From: Dyadobacter sp. CY347
GTDB lineage: Bacteria > Bacteroidota > Bacteroidia > Cytophagales > Spirosomataceae
Reading direction: 5' to 3'
NCBI RefSeq assembly: GCF_021502655.1
Contig: NZ_JAKFFT010000009.1
Coordinates: 434,001 to 498,000 of the forward strand
Length of the DNA: 64,000 nt
A program made the position numbers and the translations under genes. The notes beneath the pieces are model-generated. The model was not told the origin of the DNA, did no database searches, and saw nothing but the letters and a program-made list of their open reading frames with translations. Below, one piece after another: positions 52,831 to 62,513 of this stretch (positions are counted from its first letter, which is position 1; the number at the start of each line of letters is the position of its first letter).

Positions 52831-55392
52831 CTACAAAGAATATCTCAACGTTACCCCGTAAGTTCTCTGATCCCCAACGATCCCGGCGTATTGTCCGTAA
52901 CTTCCCGGCGCCGCAAGCAATTGTTCGTAGTAATTTTTGTTAAACAAGTTACGTCCCCAAGCGAAGAATGTGATGCCGTTGGAAGCTCTGAAACCCACTC
53001 GTGCATTTGTAAGGCCGTAACCATCAATGTTCAGATATTGCGATGGTGATGGGCTGGAAGAAAATTCCGAACGATAATATTCATCCACACTCAGGAAGTA
53101 ATTTCCTTTCAATCCGATCAGTTTCCCTTTCGCGACCACTTCGCCACCTACTGAACCCGACCATTTGGAAATACCCGGCAGACGTCCGCCAGAAACATCC
53201 TTGAAAGCCTGCGGCCCTCCTACTTCCTCCAAAGGAACAGGTGCGTTGGTGAATTTCACATATTTACCATCGGTGTAAGCAACTGCAGCATTTAATGTCA
53301 ATGCACCCAAACGAATGTTACCGTCCAATTCGGCTCCCTGCACGCGTACATTTTCAGCATTGGCCAGGTAACCGCGGTTTACACCTGGTTCCGGCGTTTG
53401 CACCTGCGTTTGGAAGTCATCAATGTCGGAGCGGAAGAACGTAAGGTTCAGTACCGAGTTTCCTGATGGTTTTGTTTTGATACCGAATTCCTTATGCTCA
53501 ACAAACTCTGGTTTCACTTTGGCCAGATCCAGCAAAACTGCTCCGTTTGCCGTTGGCAGACCGCCCACATTCACACCAATAGGCTTAAAACCAACCGAGT
53601 AAGTGGCATATGCATTGAACCGCGTGCTTGCTCTGTATTGAAGCGACAACTGGCCAGAGAAATTCCCCTCAGCATAGTCCGTATTGAAAGCCTGATCGCT
53701 GTAAACGCCGTTTTTCAATTTCAACAATTCCGAATCCGTTGTTTGCAGGCCTCCGTAAGCAACGCGGCTGTAATCCACCACTTTTTTATCATAATTGTAG
53801 CGCACCCCTGGGAGAATGTGAAACTTCTCGGCCACAGCCCAGTCAGCCTGTGCGAAAACTGCCAAACTGGTACTCTTGATGCGATTTGTTGTTCTGATAC
53901 CAAAGTTATCAAACAGGCCCGGCGTTTGCCAAAGAGGGCTGGTAGAGCTTTGTGCGAAGCGCCATTGTGCCGAACCGGCTTCCTCCGTTTGAACCGGGTC
54001 AGAAGTTAAATCCTGCCAAAGTCCGAACACGCCGATCACACCGCTCAACTTAGGGGAAATCTTCCCTGAATAACGCAGTTCCTGCGACCATTGATCGTGT
54101 GCCGAGTTACCCGAAGAAATTGTAAATACAGGCAGTCCAATGTAATCCCGGTCATTCAAAGGCGTCCATTTCCAGTAACGCCACGCCGAAGTAGATGTTA
54201 ATGTTCCGTTTCCGATCTTTATATCTGCATTCACAGAAACACCGCCCAACTGGTTGTCCGCTTTGGAAGGCGTGTCCAGGTCCAGTCTGCGTTCGAAAGC
54301 GCTTTTGTAAGGAATGGTGTATCCCAAATCGGCGATAATGCTGTTGAATTGACGGTAACCAGCTCTTTTGGTCGTAACCACACCAGCCACCGGCCAGCCG
54401 TAACCCGTCGGTTTTTGATCCGAAATATCCCCGATCACTGTAATGTTCACCTTTTCGGAAGGCGTGTAAAGCAGCTGTCCCCTTACCCCAATGTTGTTAA
54501 TGTCATTGATCGGCAATTGGGTATGCTCATTAAAGAACGTGCCGTTGCGCTGTGTTCCGGTGAATGAAACCCGTGCAGCGAGTTTTTTGCTCAAAGGACC
54601 CGTTACCGAAGCTTTTGCCTGAATATATCCCAGGTTACCATAGCTCATTTCCAGGTTGGCGCCGGTTGTGAAGCTCGCGGCGCGCGTTGTAATGTTGAAT
54701 GCACCTGCGGTTGTGTTTTTACCGAACAACGTTCCCTGTGGTCCGCGCAAAACTTCAACGCGCTCAATGTCAATAAAATCCAATGCTGTGGCGGCCGGAC
54801 GGGCATAGTAAACTCCATCTACATAAAAACCCACGCCCGGGTCAATCCCATCATTGGTAAGTCCGTAGGTTGAACCCAATCCGCGGATGTTCAATGTGGT
54901 ATTTCTTGCATTGGATGCATAAAGCTGAACGGTTGGAACGAGTTCTTTCAAACGGTTCACATTGAATGCACCTGCATCCTCAGCCCTTGTCCCACCAATC
55001 ACCGAAATCGGAATGGGCACTTCCTGAGCAGATTCCTGACGGCGACGGGAGGAAATCACCACGTCGTCAAGCTGCGTGTTATTCTGATCCAGTCTTATCT
55101 CGACTTTGCTGTCGTTAATGAGGACTTCTTTTTTTACATAACCAACATACGTTACGATCAAGGTAAACGGCAGGATCTGGCCGGTAACCAGGCTGAATTC
55201 ACCATTGGCATCCGTAACATCCCCGTTGGTTGTTCCTTTAATGGTCACTGTGGCCCCGATAAGCGGTTCGCTCGTGCCGGCATCCAGGATTTTCCCGGTT
55301 ACCGTAGCATTAACGGTGGCATCCTGCGCAAATAAATAGAGGGGAAATAGAAAGGCAATTGTTAAAATGGCTGACTTGAAATAATTTTTCAT
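52831..55392 (-). CDS. TonB-dependent outer membrane receptor (siderophore-type architecture)
   Basis: 853 residues from the ATG at 55392, which starts a clean signal peptide (MKNYFKSAILTIAFLFPLYLFA); an earlier start would add 28 residues without a signal pattern. Carboxypeptidase-like regulatory domain (about 28-108), plug with DDVVISSRRR and PQGTLFGKNTTAGAFNI, and a barrel ending ITLRYSL. The plug motif RVEVLRGPQGTLFGKNTTAG is that of FecA/CirA-like iron-type receptors, not SusC. No SusD follows. Substrate unknown. Confidence 0.9.
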   Translation of the reverse strand: MKNYFKSAILTIAFLFPLYLFAQDATVNATVTGKILDAGTSEPLIGATVTIKGTTNGDVTDANGEFSLVTGQILPFTLIVTYVGYVKKEVLINDSKVEIRLDQNNTQLDDVVISSRRRQESAQEVPIPISVIGGTRAEDAGAFNVNRLKELVPTVQLYASNARNTTLNIRGLGSTYGLTNDGIDPGVGFYVDGVYYARPAATALDFIDIERVEVLRGPQGTLFGKNTTAGAFNITTRAASFTTGANLEMSYGNLGYIQAKASVTGPLSKKLAARVSFTGTQRNGTFFNEHTQLPINDINNIGVRGQLLYTPSEKVNITVIGDISDQKPTGYGWPVAGVVTTKRAGYRQFNSIIADLGYTIPYKSAFERRLDLDTPSKADNQLGGVSVNADIKIGNGTLTSTSAWRYWKWTPLNDRDYIGLPVFTISSGNSAHDQWSQELRYSGKISPKLSGVIGVFGLWQDLTSDPVQTEEAGSAQWRFAQSSTSPLWQTPGLFDNFGIRTTNRIKSTSLAVFAQADWAVAEKFHILPGVRYNYDKKVVDYSRVAYGGLQTTDSELLKLKNGVYSDQAFNTDYAEGNFSGQLSLQYRASTRFNAYATYSVGFKPIGVNVGGLPTANGAVLLDLAKVKPEFVEHKEFGIKTKPSGNSVLNLTFFRSDIDDFQTQVQTPEPGVNRGYLANAENVRVQGAELDGNIRLGALTLNAAVAYTDGKYVKFTNAPVPLEEVGGPQAFKDVSGGRLPGISKWSGSVGGEVVAKGKLIGLKGNYFLSVDEYYRSEFSSSPSPSQYLNIDGYGLTNARVGFRASNGITFFAWGRNLFNKNYYEQLLAAPGSYGQYAGIVGDQRTYGVTLRYSL

Positions 55393-55549
55393 GCTTACTG
55401 CAATTAGCGATATAATGGTTGTCTGGTTTAAATGGGAGTCAGAAAGTTGAAAAGCAACCTCCTGTTTGTAAGGCAACTGCGTACCGCCAACAATAAGCGC
55501 CCTTTCTTAGGATAACTGAATGCATAAAGGAGTTTGATTAGTTTGGCCA

Positions 55550-55557
55550 CAAATATA
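55550..55557 (-). promoter_or_regulatory. Candidate -7 box of the TonB receptor gene
   Basis: TATATTTG on the minus strand matches TAnnTTTG, about 160 bases upstream of the ATG at 55392. A clear -33 TTTG at the expected distance was not found, so support is partial. Confidence 0.35.
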
Positions 55558-55601
55558 TAAAAACATAAACTATATAGAATTGGTAGGGTAATAAAAAAGT
55601 T

Positions 55602-55649
55602 AAAAAAAAACGCAACGGGAGCCTTGCAAAGCCACCATTGCGTTTTTTT
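55602..55649. terminator. Terminator after the third susD
   Basis: Arms AAAAAACGCAA (to 55615) and TTGCGTTTTTT (from 55638) around a 22-base loop, with T/A runs on both sides. It lies 14 bases after the leftward SusD stop (55664) and separates it from the TonB receptor gene. Confidence 0.65.
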
Positions 55650-55663
55650 AATCCTATTCTGCT

Positions 55664-57217
55664 TTATTTATTCCACCAAAGAGACGTGGTAATGTCATCA
55701 TTTCCCTGTGCTTTCACGGCATTCTGGTAATTGGCGAGGTTTACACTTTGTTCTTTCGGCGGGTAATACAACCGCAATGGCACTCCTTCACCGAACAATG
55801 GCTGGAATTTGTAATCCGTTGTTTGGCCATTGGCAGTCCTGCGCCAGACCACGTCGCCGGATTTTACCAGGAATGTGGGATAGCCCGTGCGGCGTATCTC
55901 GCTCCATGCTTCATCGCCCTGGGTGTATAGTGCGAGATATTTTTGATTCAAAACATTAGCCTTATCTGCTTTCGGAAGCGCTGCAACATATGCTGTAATG
56001 TCAGCCGGAGCAACTCCCCATTTCTGCAAAGAAGCCGTAACACCATTGATATACGCCTGCTGGTCCCAATTTTTATATTCCGAAATAAGGAAAGAAACCT
56101 CAGCATACTCCTGCAAAACTTCACCATAACCCGCTGCATTAACGGCCGCTCCCGGAAGGCTCACATCTGTGGCCGTAAGCAAGCCTGCTGCCGCAACCGG
56201 CAAACCATAAGGCTGGCCTACATATTCACCCGCCGCATTCTTAGTGGCGTAGATCGGCAGTCTCGGGTCCTGCACTTTCACAGTTCCCAGCTCACCTTTC
56301 AGCACATTGATAAGCACGTGAGAAACGGCAAAGTCCTTTCTGTTCGCAGTTACCGTTGCGCGGTAAAGCGGCGCTTCGTTGGGTGCCAATGCCTGATATT
56401 TGAACACAGCATTGTCTGCATTGGATGTAAAAACTCCTTTGGCCAGTGCATCCTCAAAATGCGCGTTCGATTCTGCCGGAAGCTTGGTCCGGATGCGGGT
56501 TGCGATGCGCAACCGGAGTGAATTTGCAAATTTTGCCCACAGCTCATTTTTACCTTTGTAAATCACATCATAGTTACCAAAGGTGTTGGCCGTTTTGTAT
56601 TTGATCAAAGTATCCCCTGCCGCTTTCAACTCGTTCAGAATGTCCTGATAGATCTTTTGCTGGCTTGCATAGCCCGGACTCAGGTTTTCTGGCGTTTGCT
56701 GCAAAGCCTGAAATTCAGGGTCCTGATTGCCATACGACTGGTAAGGAACATTCCCGAAAACGTCGGTAAGGCCTTGAAAAGCGTAGGCTTTCAGGATCCG
56801 CGCAATAGCGATCTGGTTTGCATTCGTACCCGCAACACCGGCTGCCGCAACATCTTTTTTAGCAGGATCGGTGTTCAGGATAATGATCTCGTTCAGGTTA
56901 TTGAGCGCTTTGTAAGCATTGCTCCAATATGTGTCTGAATAAGAACGCGGAATGTCGTAACGCGACTGGTCACTGTAAATATTCTGACTGTAATACTGAG
57001 CGAACAGCTGGGTGCCGCGCAGGGAGCTGTTTTCATTCCGAATGTTGTCAATAAGCTGTTTTTCAGCCGATAGCAAGATCGTTGTCGTCGTTGCGTTACC
57101 CGGACGGTTCGGATCTTCATTTATTTCCTCAAAATGGTTGTCGCTGCATGAAGCAAGGAATGCAAGCGCACCGATGGCGAGGGGAATCAGGCTTTTTTGA
57201 TATATGGACTTTTGCAT
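55664..57217 (-). CDS. SusD/RagB-type nutrient-binding lipoprotein, sulfatase-linked locus
   Basis: 517 residues with lipobox FLASC (Cys24). GTQLFAQYYSQNIYSDQSRY near the start and KFANSLRLRIATRIR in the middle are typical of the shorter SusD-like_2 branch, and the C-terminus ends PPKEQSVNLANYQNAVKAQGNDD. It follows susC by 24 bases on the same strand. The divergent sulfatase gene suggests a sulfated glycan. Confidence 0.92.
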   Translation of the reverse strand: MQKSIYQKSLIPLAIGALAFLASCSDNHFEEINEDPNRPGNATTTTILLSAEKQLIDNIRNENSSLRGTQLFAQYYSQNIYSDQSRYDIPRSYSDTYWSNAYKALNNLNEIIILNTDPAKKDVAAAGVAGTNANQIAIARILKAYAFQGLTDVFGNVPYQSYGNQDPEFQALQQTPENLSPGYASQQKIYQDILNELKAAGDTLIKYKTANTFGNYDVIYKGKNELWAKFANSLRLRIATRIRTKLPAESNAHFEDALAKGVFTSNADNAVFKYQALAPNEAPLYRATVTANRKDFAVSHVLINVLKGELGTVKVQDPRLPIYATKNAAGEYVGQPYGLPVAAAGLLTATDVSLPGAAVNAAGYGEVLQEYAEVSFLISEYKNWDQQAYINGVTASLQKWGVAPADITAYVAALPKADKANVLNQKYLALYTQGDEAWSEIRRTGYPTFLVKSGDVVWRRTANGQTTDYKFQPLFGEGVPLRLYYPPKEQSVNLANYQNAVKAQGNDDITTSLWWNK

Positions 57218-57241
57218 GGTCTTCTCTTTTAAAACTTTAAA

Positions 57242-60200
57242 TTAAAATTTCACATTCACGTTCAGACCGTAAGTTGCGGGCACCGGAATGCTTCCGCCTT
57301 CAAGGCCCTGAATGTTTCCTCCGCTGCTTGTAAACTCAGGATCAATGTATTTGCTGGCTGTGTAAATGTTGGCCAGGTTACGTCCATAAAGGCCGAAATA
57401 GATTGATTTCACGGTTTTGTTTGCCAATGGCAGGCTGTAACCGAATGTTACCTCTCTCAACTTTACAAACGTCGCATCGAAGATCGTCTGAGGCGTCGGG
57501 CCGCTGTATTCGCCGCGCGCCCATGCTTGTGCCGTGATGCGTGTGTCGTTTTGCGATGTGTTTGTAACCTCGTACGAGCCGTCTGCATTGTATTTAACTG
57601 TTCCTTTCACACCGTCAAGCACTACGCCGGTTTCACGCACATTGTTGGCAGCGGTTTTGTCCAACACACCAGCATACATACCCACTTTATAGGTTTGCGA
57701 GAAGAATTTTCCACCCACGCGGCCATCCAACAGGAAGCCCAGGTTAAAGTTTTTGTAAGTAAAGCTGTTTTGGAAACCGAACAGATATTTTGGCAAAACA
57801 CTCCCCAGCGGCGTCAGTTGCTGACCGCGGTCGTAAGTTCCGTCTGCCTTGATCACCTTCTGGCCATCGGCTGCATAGATAAAATCATTGCCTAAAATCT
57901 GTCCATAAGGCTGGCCTTCACGTGCAACCAATGTGACCAGGCTGTTTGCCAGCTGGAATGTATTCACGCCCGGCGCAAGTGAAATCACCTTGTTGCGGTT
58001 GCGCGACCAGTTCAGGCTCGAATTCCATTCAAAACCATTCTGGCGGATGGGTGTTCCCGTCAATGTCACTTCCACACCTTTGTTATTGATCTTGCCCGCA
58101 TTAATCACCTTGGAATCATACCCGAATGCCGAAGAAACGGGAATATTGATGATCTGGTTGCGACTTACATTGTCATAATAAGTTACGTCCACCCCTACCC
58201 TGTTCTTAAATGCCTGAATGCTCAAACCTGTTTCCCACGAGCTTGTGATCTCCGGTTTCAAAGCCTGGTTATTGAGCTGCGTAGGTAGTTTGTAAGACGC
58301 CAATCCATCAAATGACTGCGAAGCTTCGTAAGCACGCTGCAACTGATATGGGTCCGTGTCATTACCAACCTGGGCCCATCCCAAGCGAACTTTTGCAAAA
58401 TCAAGCCAAGTCCAATCTTCAACGCCGTTCAGCTCGCTAAGGATCAAACTGGTTGTTAATGAAGGATATGCAAAAGAGTTTTTAGCAACGGGCAATGTGG
58501 AAGACCAGTCGTTACGCAATGTTCCATCTACAAAAAGCAGACTTTTCCAACCCAAAGAAAAGCTGGCGAAAAGCGAGTTGATCTGCTTGCGGTAAGCATT
58601 GGAATTGATCAAAACAGAGCTTGCGTTTTTGAGATTATAATATTCAGGAATGATCAATCCGCCTTGTGTTACGGCATCGCTCACGCGGCGTTTCTGGCTC
58701 ATAATATTCCCCCCGGCGTTCACATTCAATGAAATATCGCCCCAGCTTTTGTTGGCAGAAGCCAGCAACTCGTAGTTGAATTCACTGAAATTATTCATGT
58801 ATTCCTGATACTGCGATTGGGTACGGGAATAGACGGCGATGCGGTCCTGATATTGGTAATTATAAACATCCGCATTCACTTTTCCGCTCACTTTCAGCCA
58901 GCTGTTTACGTCGTAAACTAAACCCACATTGCCATAAAAGCGGTCGCGGTTTTCATCCAGATAACTTTCGTACGCCGACCAGTAAGGGTTATCGATAAAC
59001 TTGGCAGCTTCTCCGGCAGGCGTGTTCTGATAGCCGCTCCGGTTCCACAGGATCTGCGTTCCGTCGGCTCTTTTGTAGTTTTTCAGCTTCTCGTAATCCA
59101 CCTGCACAGCGCCCCACTGGAATGCTTCGAGGATAATGTTCCGGTTCGTAGCACCCGTCCATGGCCGGCCCGTCGATTGATTTTTGATATAATTAAAATT
59201 GTTGTAAACCTTCAACTTACCCAGCTGCGTCGAACCCGAAAAGTTGATCGAGTTTCTTTTCAGTGAAGAATTCGGGACGGTTCCTTTTACATTTTTATTG
59301 GTATACGAAAGCCTGTAAGTCGAGTTCGCGTTTCCGCCGCTCACAGAAAGGCTGTTTGTATTGGCAACTCCCGTTTCAAAAAATGTGTGAACATCATTTT
59401 TGGGATAACTCCATGGCTGCGGGTTCAGGTAGTCCGCCGTATTTTCAGGGTCAAGGTTATACCAATGCAGCACCGGCGTTCCATCCAGTTTCGGGCCCCA
59501 GCTTTCATCTACGGCATATTCGGCAATGTTGTAATCTTTGCCATCAATGTTTGCCTGTTGAAATGTGCTTGAAAAGCCGCCGCCATACAATTTTTGGCGC
59601 TTAGGCAGCCGCACGATCTGCTCGAATTCAATGCCTGTGTTCAGCGCGATGTTCACCTTGCTGTTCTCTTTTCCTTTTTTAGTTGTGATCAGAATGACGC
59701 CGTTTGCCGCCCTGGTTCCATAAAGCGCAGCCGCAGACGGCCCTTTCAGCACCGAAATGTTCTCGATATCATCCGGGTTAAGGTCCTGGATCATGTTACC
59801 AACATCTTTTCCTCCACTGCCTGAGCTCGTCGCAGCGCTGTTCAGATCCGCATTGTCGATTGGCGTTCCATCGATGACATATAATGGCTGGTTGTTTCCT
59901 GAGATCGAATTCACCCCGCGCAAAAGCACACGTGACGAACCGCCCATATTCCCACCCGATGTAACCACTTGCAAACCAGCCACTTTACCAGAAAGTGCGC
60001 TTAATGCGTTGGTAGGACGCGTTTGCAATGCTTCGCCTTTCACTTCTTGTACAGCATAACCCAGTGCCCGCTTTTCGCGCGAGATCCCAAGGGCGGTTAC
60101 CACCACTTCGTTCAGGATTTTAGTGTCGGCTTTCAGTGCCACGGCAATTTTATCGCCATTGGCAATCGCCACATCCTGAGCCAGATAACCAATGAATGAA

Positions 60201-60421
60201 ACGACAAGGATAGATGCGTCGTCGCTGACACTTAAACTAAAAGCGCCGTCCGCATCCGAAAGTGTCCCGGAAGAAGTTCCTTTTACAGCCACCGAAGCAC
60301 CGGGAAGCGGTGAGCCATCATTCGCATCCCTGATGATCCCGGTGATGACCCTTTGCTGGGCAACGACAGTTCCCATTGCGAGAAATGTTAGAAAAAATAG
60401 ATATAGAAATCGTGTTTTCAT
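57242..60421 (-). CDS. SusC/RagA TonB-dependent transporter, sulfatase-linked locus
   Basis: 1059 residues from the ATG at 60421 (signal peptide MKTRFLYLFFLTFLAMGTVV to AQQ); a longer frame upstream adds 22 non-signal residues. Carboxypeptidase-regulatory-like domain (about 24-105), NEVVVTALGISREKRALGYA plug start (about 113), large barrel, GLNVNVKF end. No STN domain. Its partner SusD follows and the sulfatase is divergent across a 374-base intergenic region. Confidence 0.95.
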   Translation of the reverse strand: MKTRFLYLFFLTFLAMGTVVAQQRVITGIIRDANDGSPLPGASVAVKGTSSGTLSDADGAFSLSVSDDASILVVSFIGYLAQDVAIANGDKIAVALKADTKILNEVVVTALGISREKRALGYAVQEVKGEALQTRPTNALSALSGKVAGLQVVTSGGNMGGSSRVLLRGVNSISGNNQPLYVIDGTPIDNADLNSAATSSGSGGKDVGNMIQDLNPDDIENISVLKGPSAAALYGTRAANGVILITTKKGKENSKVNIALNTGIEFEQIVRLPKRQKLYGGGFSSTFQQANIDGKDYNIAEYAVDESWGPKLDGTPVLHWYNLDPENTADYLNPQPWSYPKNDVHTFFETGVANTNSLSVSGGNANSTYRLSYTNKNVKGTVPNSSLKRNSINFSGSTQLGKLKVYNNFNYIKNQSTGRPWTGATNRNIILEAFQWGAVQVDYEKLKNYKRADGTQILWNRSGYQNTPAGEAAKFIDNPYWSAYESYLDENRDRFYGNVGLVYDVNSWLKVSGKVNADVYNYQYQDRIAVYSRTQSQYQEYMNNFSEFNYELLASANKSWGDISLNVNAGGNIMSQKRRVSDAVTQGGLIIPEYYNLKNASSVLINSNAYRKQINSLFASFSLGWKSLLFVDGTLRNDWSSTLPVAKNSFAYPSLTTSLILSELNGVEDWTWLDFAKVRLGWAQVGNDTDPYQLQRAYEASQSFDGLASYKLPTQLNNQALKPEITSSWETGLSIQAFKNRVGVDVTYYDNVSRNQIINIPVSSAFGYDSKVINAGKINNKGVEVTLTGTPIRQNGFEWNSSLNWSRNRNKVISLAPGVNTFQLANSLVTLVAREGQPYGQILGNDFIYAADGQKVIKADGTYDRGQQLTPLGSVLPKYLFGFQNSFTYKNFNLGFLLDGRVGGKFFSQTYKVGMYAGVLDKTAANNVRETGVVLDGVKGTVKYNADGSYEVTNTSQNDTRITAQAWARGEYSGPTPQTIFDATFVKLREVTFGYSLPLANKTVKSIYFGLYGRNLANIYTASKYIDPEFTSSGGNIQGLEGGSIPVPATYGLNVNVKF

Positions 60422-60795
60422 GAATTGTATTTTAATAAGAGAGGTAACATTAAGTTTTGTAAAATTACACGGCACTTTTCCGAACATTCAATTGGATAAT
60501 ATTCTTTTTCATGGGCTGTTTTAAAAATTTAATTTGGTTAAATCACTTGTCCAAGGGTGTAAGCGTGATAGTGGCTTACAATTCTTTTGCAAATTTATTA
60601 AAAAGAGATTAAATATCTAATCTCTATCGAATTTATAGAATAATAATTTTATTTGTCTTATTCGTTGATTGCTTATCCCTTATCGCCAAGCATTAACGTG
60701 CTATATATGTGCAGGATCACGCACGGATCTCATGCGAATTCCTTTTATTTATTGCCAAGCCGCAGGGCTGGCTCAAAGATTAACGGTTAACGGTG
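60422..60795. promoter_or_regulatory. Intergenic control region with perfect inverted repeat, susC/sulfatase
   Basis: This 374-base AT-rich region separates the leftward SusC and the rightward sulfatase. It holds an 8-bp perfect inverted repeat AGAGATTA-AATATC-TAATCTCT (60604-60625), a likely operator or hairpin. A -7 type box TAAATTTG lies on the minus strand (60590-60597), directly beside the repeat, so a bound factor could block or help susC transcription. No regulator gene for this locus is adjacent. Confidence 0.5.
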
Positions 60796-62208
60796 ATGAA
60801 AAGAATAAACCTTATCAAAGTATCAGCAGGATTTTGGTTGTTATTCCAATTCTTGCCCGTCTTTGCCCAGCGTAAGAATTCTGAACACCCCAAGTCAAGA
60901 CCCAATGTAATCATTATTTTGACTGACGATATGGGCGTGGGCGACGTAGGGGTCTTTGAAGGCAGTATGGTCCCTACTCCAAACATCGACAAACTCGCTG
61001 CAAGCGGTTTGAAATTGACAAACTATTACGCAGGAGCGCCCATTTGTTCGCCTTCACGTGCCAGCATCCTTACTGGAATGTATCCCGGAAAATGGAATTT
61101 CGTAACGTTTCTTGATAAGAAAAGCCATAACAAAGACGCTGAACAAGCTGACTTTCTGAATCCCGAGGCGCCTTCAATTGCCCGCTTTTTCAAAAGTTCG
61201 GGTTATGCGACGGGGCATTTTGGGAAGTGGCACATGGGCGGCGGCAGGGACGTTACAGACGCCCCGAAGTTTGCACAATACGGAATAGACGAGCACGCAA
61301 GCACCTACGAAAGCCCTGAACCCGACCCCTTACTGACCGCCACAAACTGGATCTGGTCCGACAAAGACAGCATTAAACGATGGAACCGCACCTCCTATTT
61401 CGTTGATAAAACATTGGATTTCATGAGCCGGCACAAGGACCAGCCCTGTTTCGTAAATTTATGGCCCGACGAAGTCCACACACCTTGGGTGCCTGAGCTG
61501 GAAGCTGGTGATGAACCCTTAAAACCGCAGTCGGAAGCCGCTTTCAAACGCGTCCTCAAAGAATACGACATGCAGATCGGCCGCCTCATCGACGGACTGA
61601 AAGAGCGTGGTCTGTTCGACAATACGATCATCATCTTCACCAGCGACAACGGCGCGCTGCCAACATTCAAAGGCTCCCGAAGCGACGACTCCCGAAGCAA
61701 CGGTTCCCGAAGTGGCCAGTTCCGCGGTTCCAAACTTTCGCTCTATGAAGGCGGCATCCGGATGCCTTTCATCGTCACCTGGCCCGGCCACATTCCCACC
61801 GGAAAAACAGATGAACGTTCCGAACTACATGCAACCGATCTGCTCCCGACCTTATCCAAACTATCCGGAATAGCATTACCCGCCAATTACAAAAGCGACG
61901 GCCTAGATCGTTCCGCAGTCTTGCTGGGCAAACCTTCCTCACGAAAAAATGAAATGTTCTGGGAATACGGTCGAAACAACATTGCCTACGCCTACCCCAA
62001 AGGCGCCGACAAAAGCTCGCAACTAGCCATAAGATCGAGACAATGGAAACTGCTCATGAATCACGACGGCACCAACGCGGAACTCTACAACCTAGACAAA
62101 GACCCATCCGAAACCAACAACCTGGCATCCGGCAACATTAAAAAGCGGGACGAACTAAGTCAGAAGTTACTAGCTTGGTGGAAGGCCCTGCCGCGGTTGG
62201 GGGAGTAA
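60796..62208 (+). CDS. Formylglycine-dependent sulfatase, secreted
   Basis: 470 residues from the ATG at 60796 (a GTG just before is less likely). Signal peptide (1-24, VFA-Q), metal-binding DD (44-45), and the C84-S-P-S-R88 motif, whose cysteine is converted to formylglycine. GKWHMGGG and GSKLSLYEGGIRMPFIV continue the family pattern. It removes sulfate esters from glycans. It is divergent from the SusC/SusD pair, which points to uptake of a sulfated glycan. A three-copy 15-bp repeat inserts five-residue repeats near residues 294-308. Confidence 0.93.
   Translation: MKRINLIKVSAGFWLLFQFLPVFAQRKNSEHPKSRPNVIIILTDDMGVGDVGVFEGSMVPTPNIDKLAASGLKLTNYYAGAPICSPSRASILTGMYPGKWNFVTFLDKKSHNKDAEQADFLNPEAPSIARFFKSSGYATGHFGKWHMGGGRDVTDAPKFAQYGIDEHASTYESPEPDPLLTATNWIWSDKDSIKRWNRTSYFVDKTLDFMSRHKDQPCFVNLWPDEVHTPWVPELEAGDEPLKPQSEAAFKRVLKEYDMQIGRLIDGLKERGLFDNTIIIFTSDNGALPTFKGSRSDDSRSNGSRSGQFRGSKLSLYEGGIRMPFIVTWPGHIPTGKTDERSELHATDLLPTLSKLSGIALPANYKSDGLDRSAVLLGKPSSRKNEMFWEYGRNNIAYAYPKGADKSSQLAIRSRQWKLLMNHDGTNAELYNLDKDPSETNNLASGNIKKRDELSQKLLAWWKALPRLGE
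61675..61719 (+). repeat. Three-copy 15-bp tandem repeat inside the sulfatase
   Basis: TCCCGAAGC/T recurs at 61675, 61690 and 61705, exactly 15 bases apart, with six variable bases between copies. It keeps the reading frame and encodes SRSDD, SRSNG and SRSGQ, an in-frame expansion just before the FRGSKLSLYEGG motif. Confidence 0.85.
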
Positions 62209-62513
62209 TTGAGAAGTCGGGTTTCGCAAATTGGCTAATTGATTTCGGAAGGCTGTCACGGCACTTTCCGGATTCAGCTCTATCAAATTTGTAATAAAAA
62301 GTTCCGGATGCTGCGCTTCAATGTCAAATTGTTTCAAATAGTGATTTGGGAAATCCTTCAAATTTGCTGTAACTATTACATCTGCATTGCAGCAGTGGTC
62401 TTTTTCAATTGCGCCGCAAGAATGTCCGGTCGGTTTAACAGCAAATCACGTATTGGCGCTGGATATAAAACACAAGCGTTGAGAATCGCGATGAACCTTG
62501 CAGAATGGATCAT
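62170..62513 (-). pseudogene. PIN-domain toxin remnant with internal deletion
   Basis: Starting at an ATGA overlap with the antitoxin stop (62513), the minus strand reads MIHSARFIAILNACVLYPAP followed by IRDLLLN, the N-terminus of PIN toxins, then jumps straight to the C-terminal half (…IEK…NADVIVTANLKDFPNHYL…IEAQHPELF). The middle of about 60-70 codons is missing, the two halves are in different frames, and the first catalytic Asp (LDA/NVLYP) is Asn (LNACVLYP). The gene is dead. Its end overlaps the sulfatase 3' end. Confidence 0.75.
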
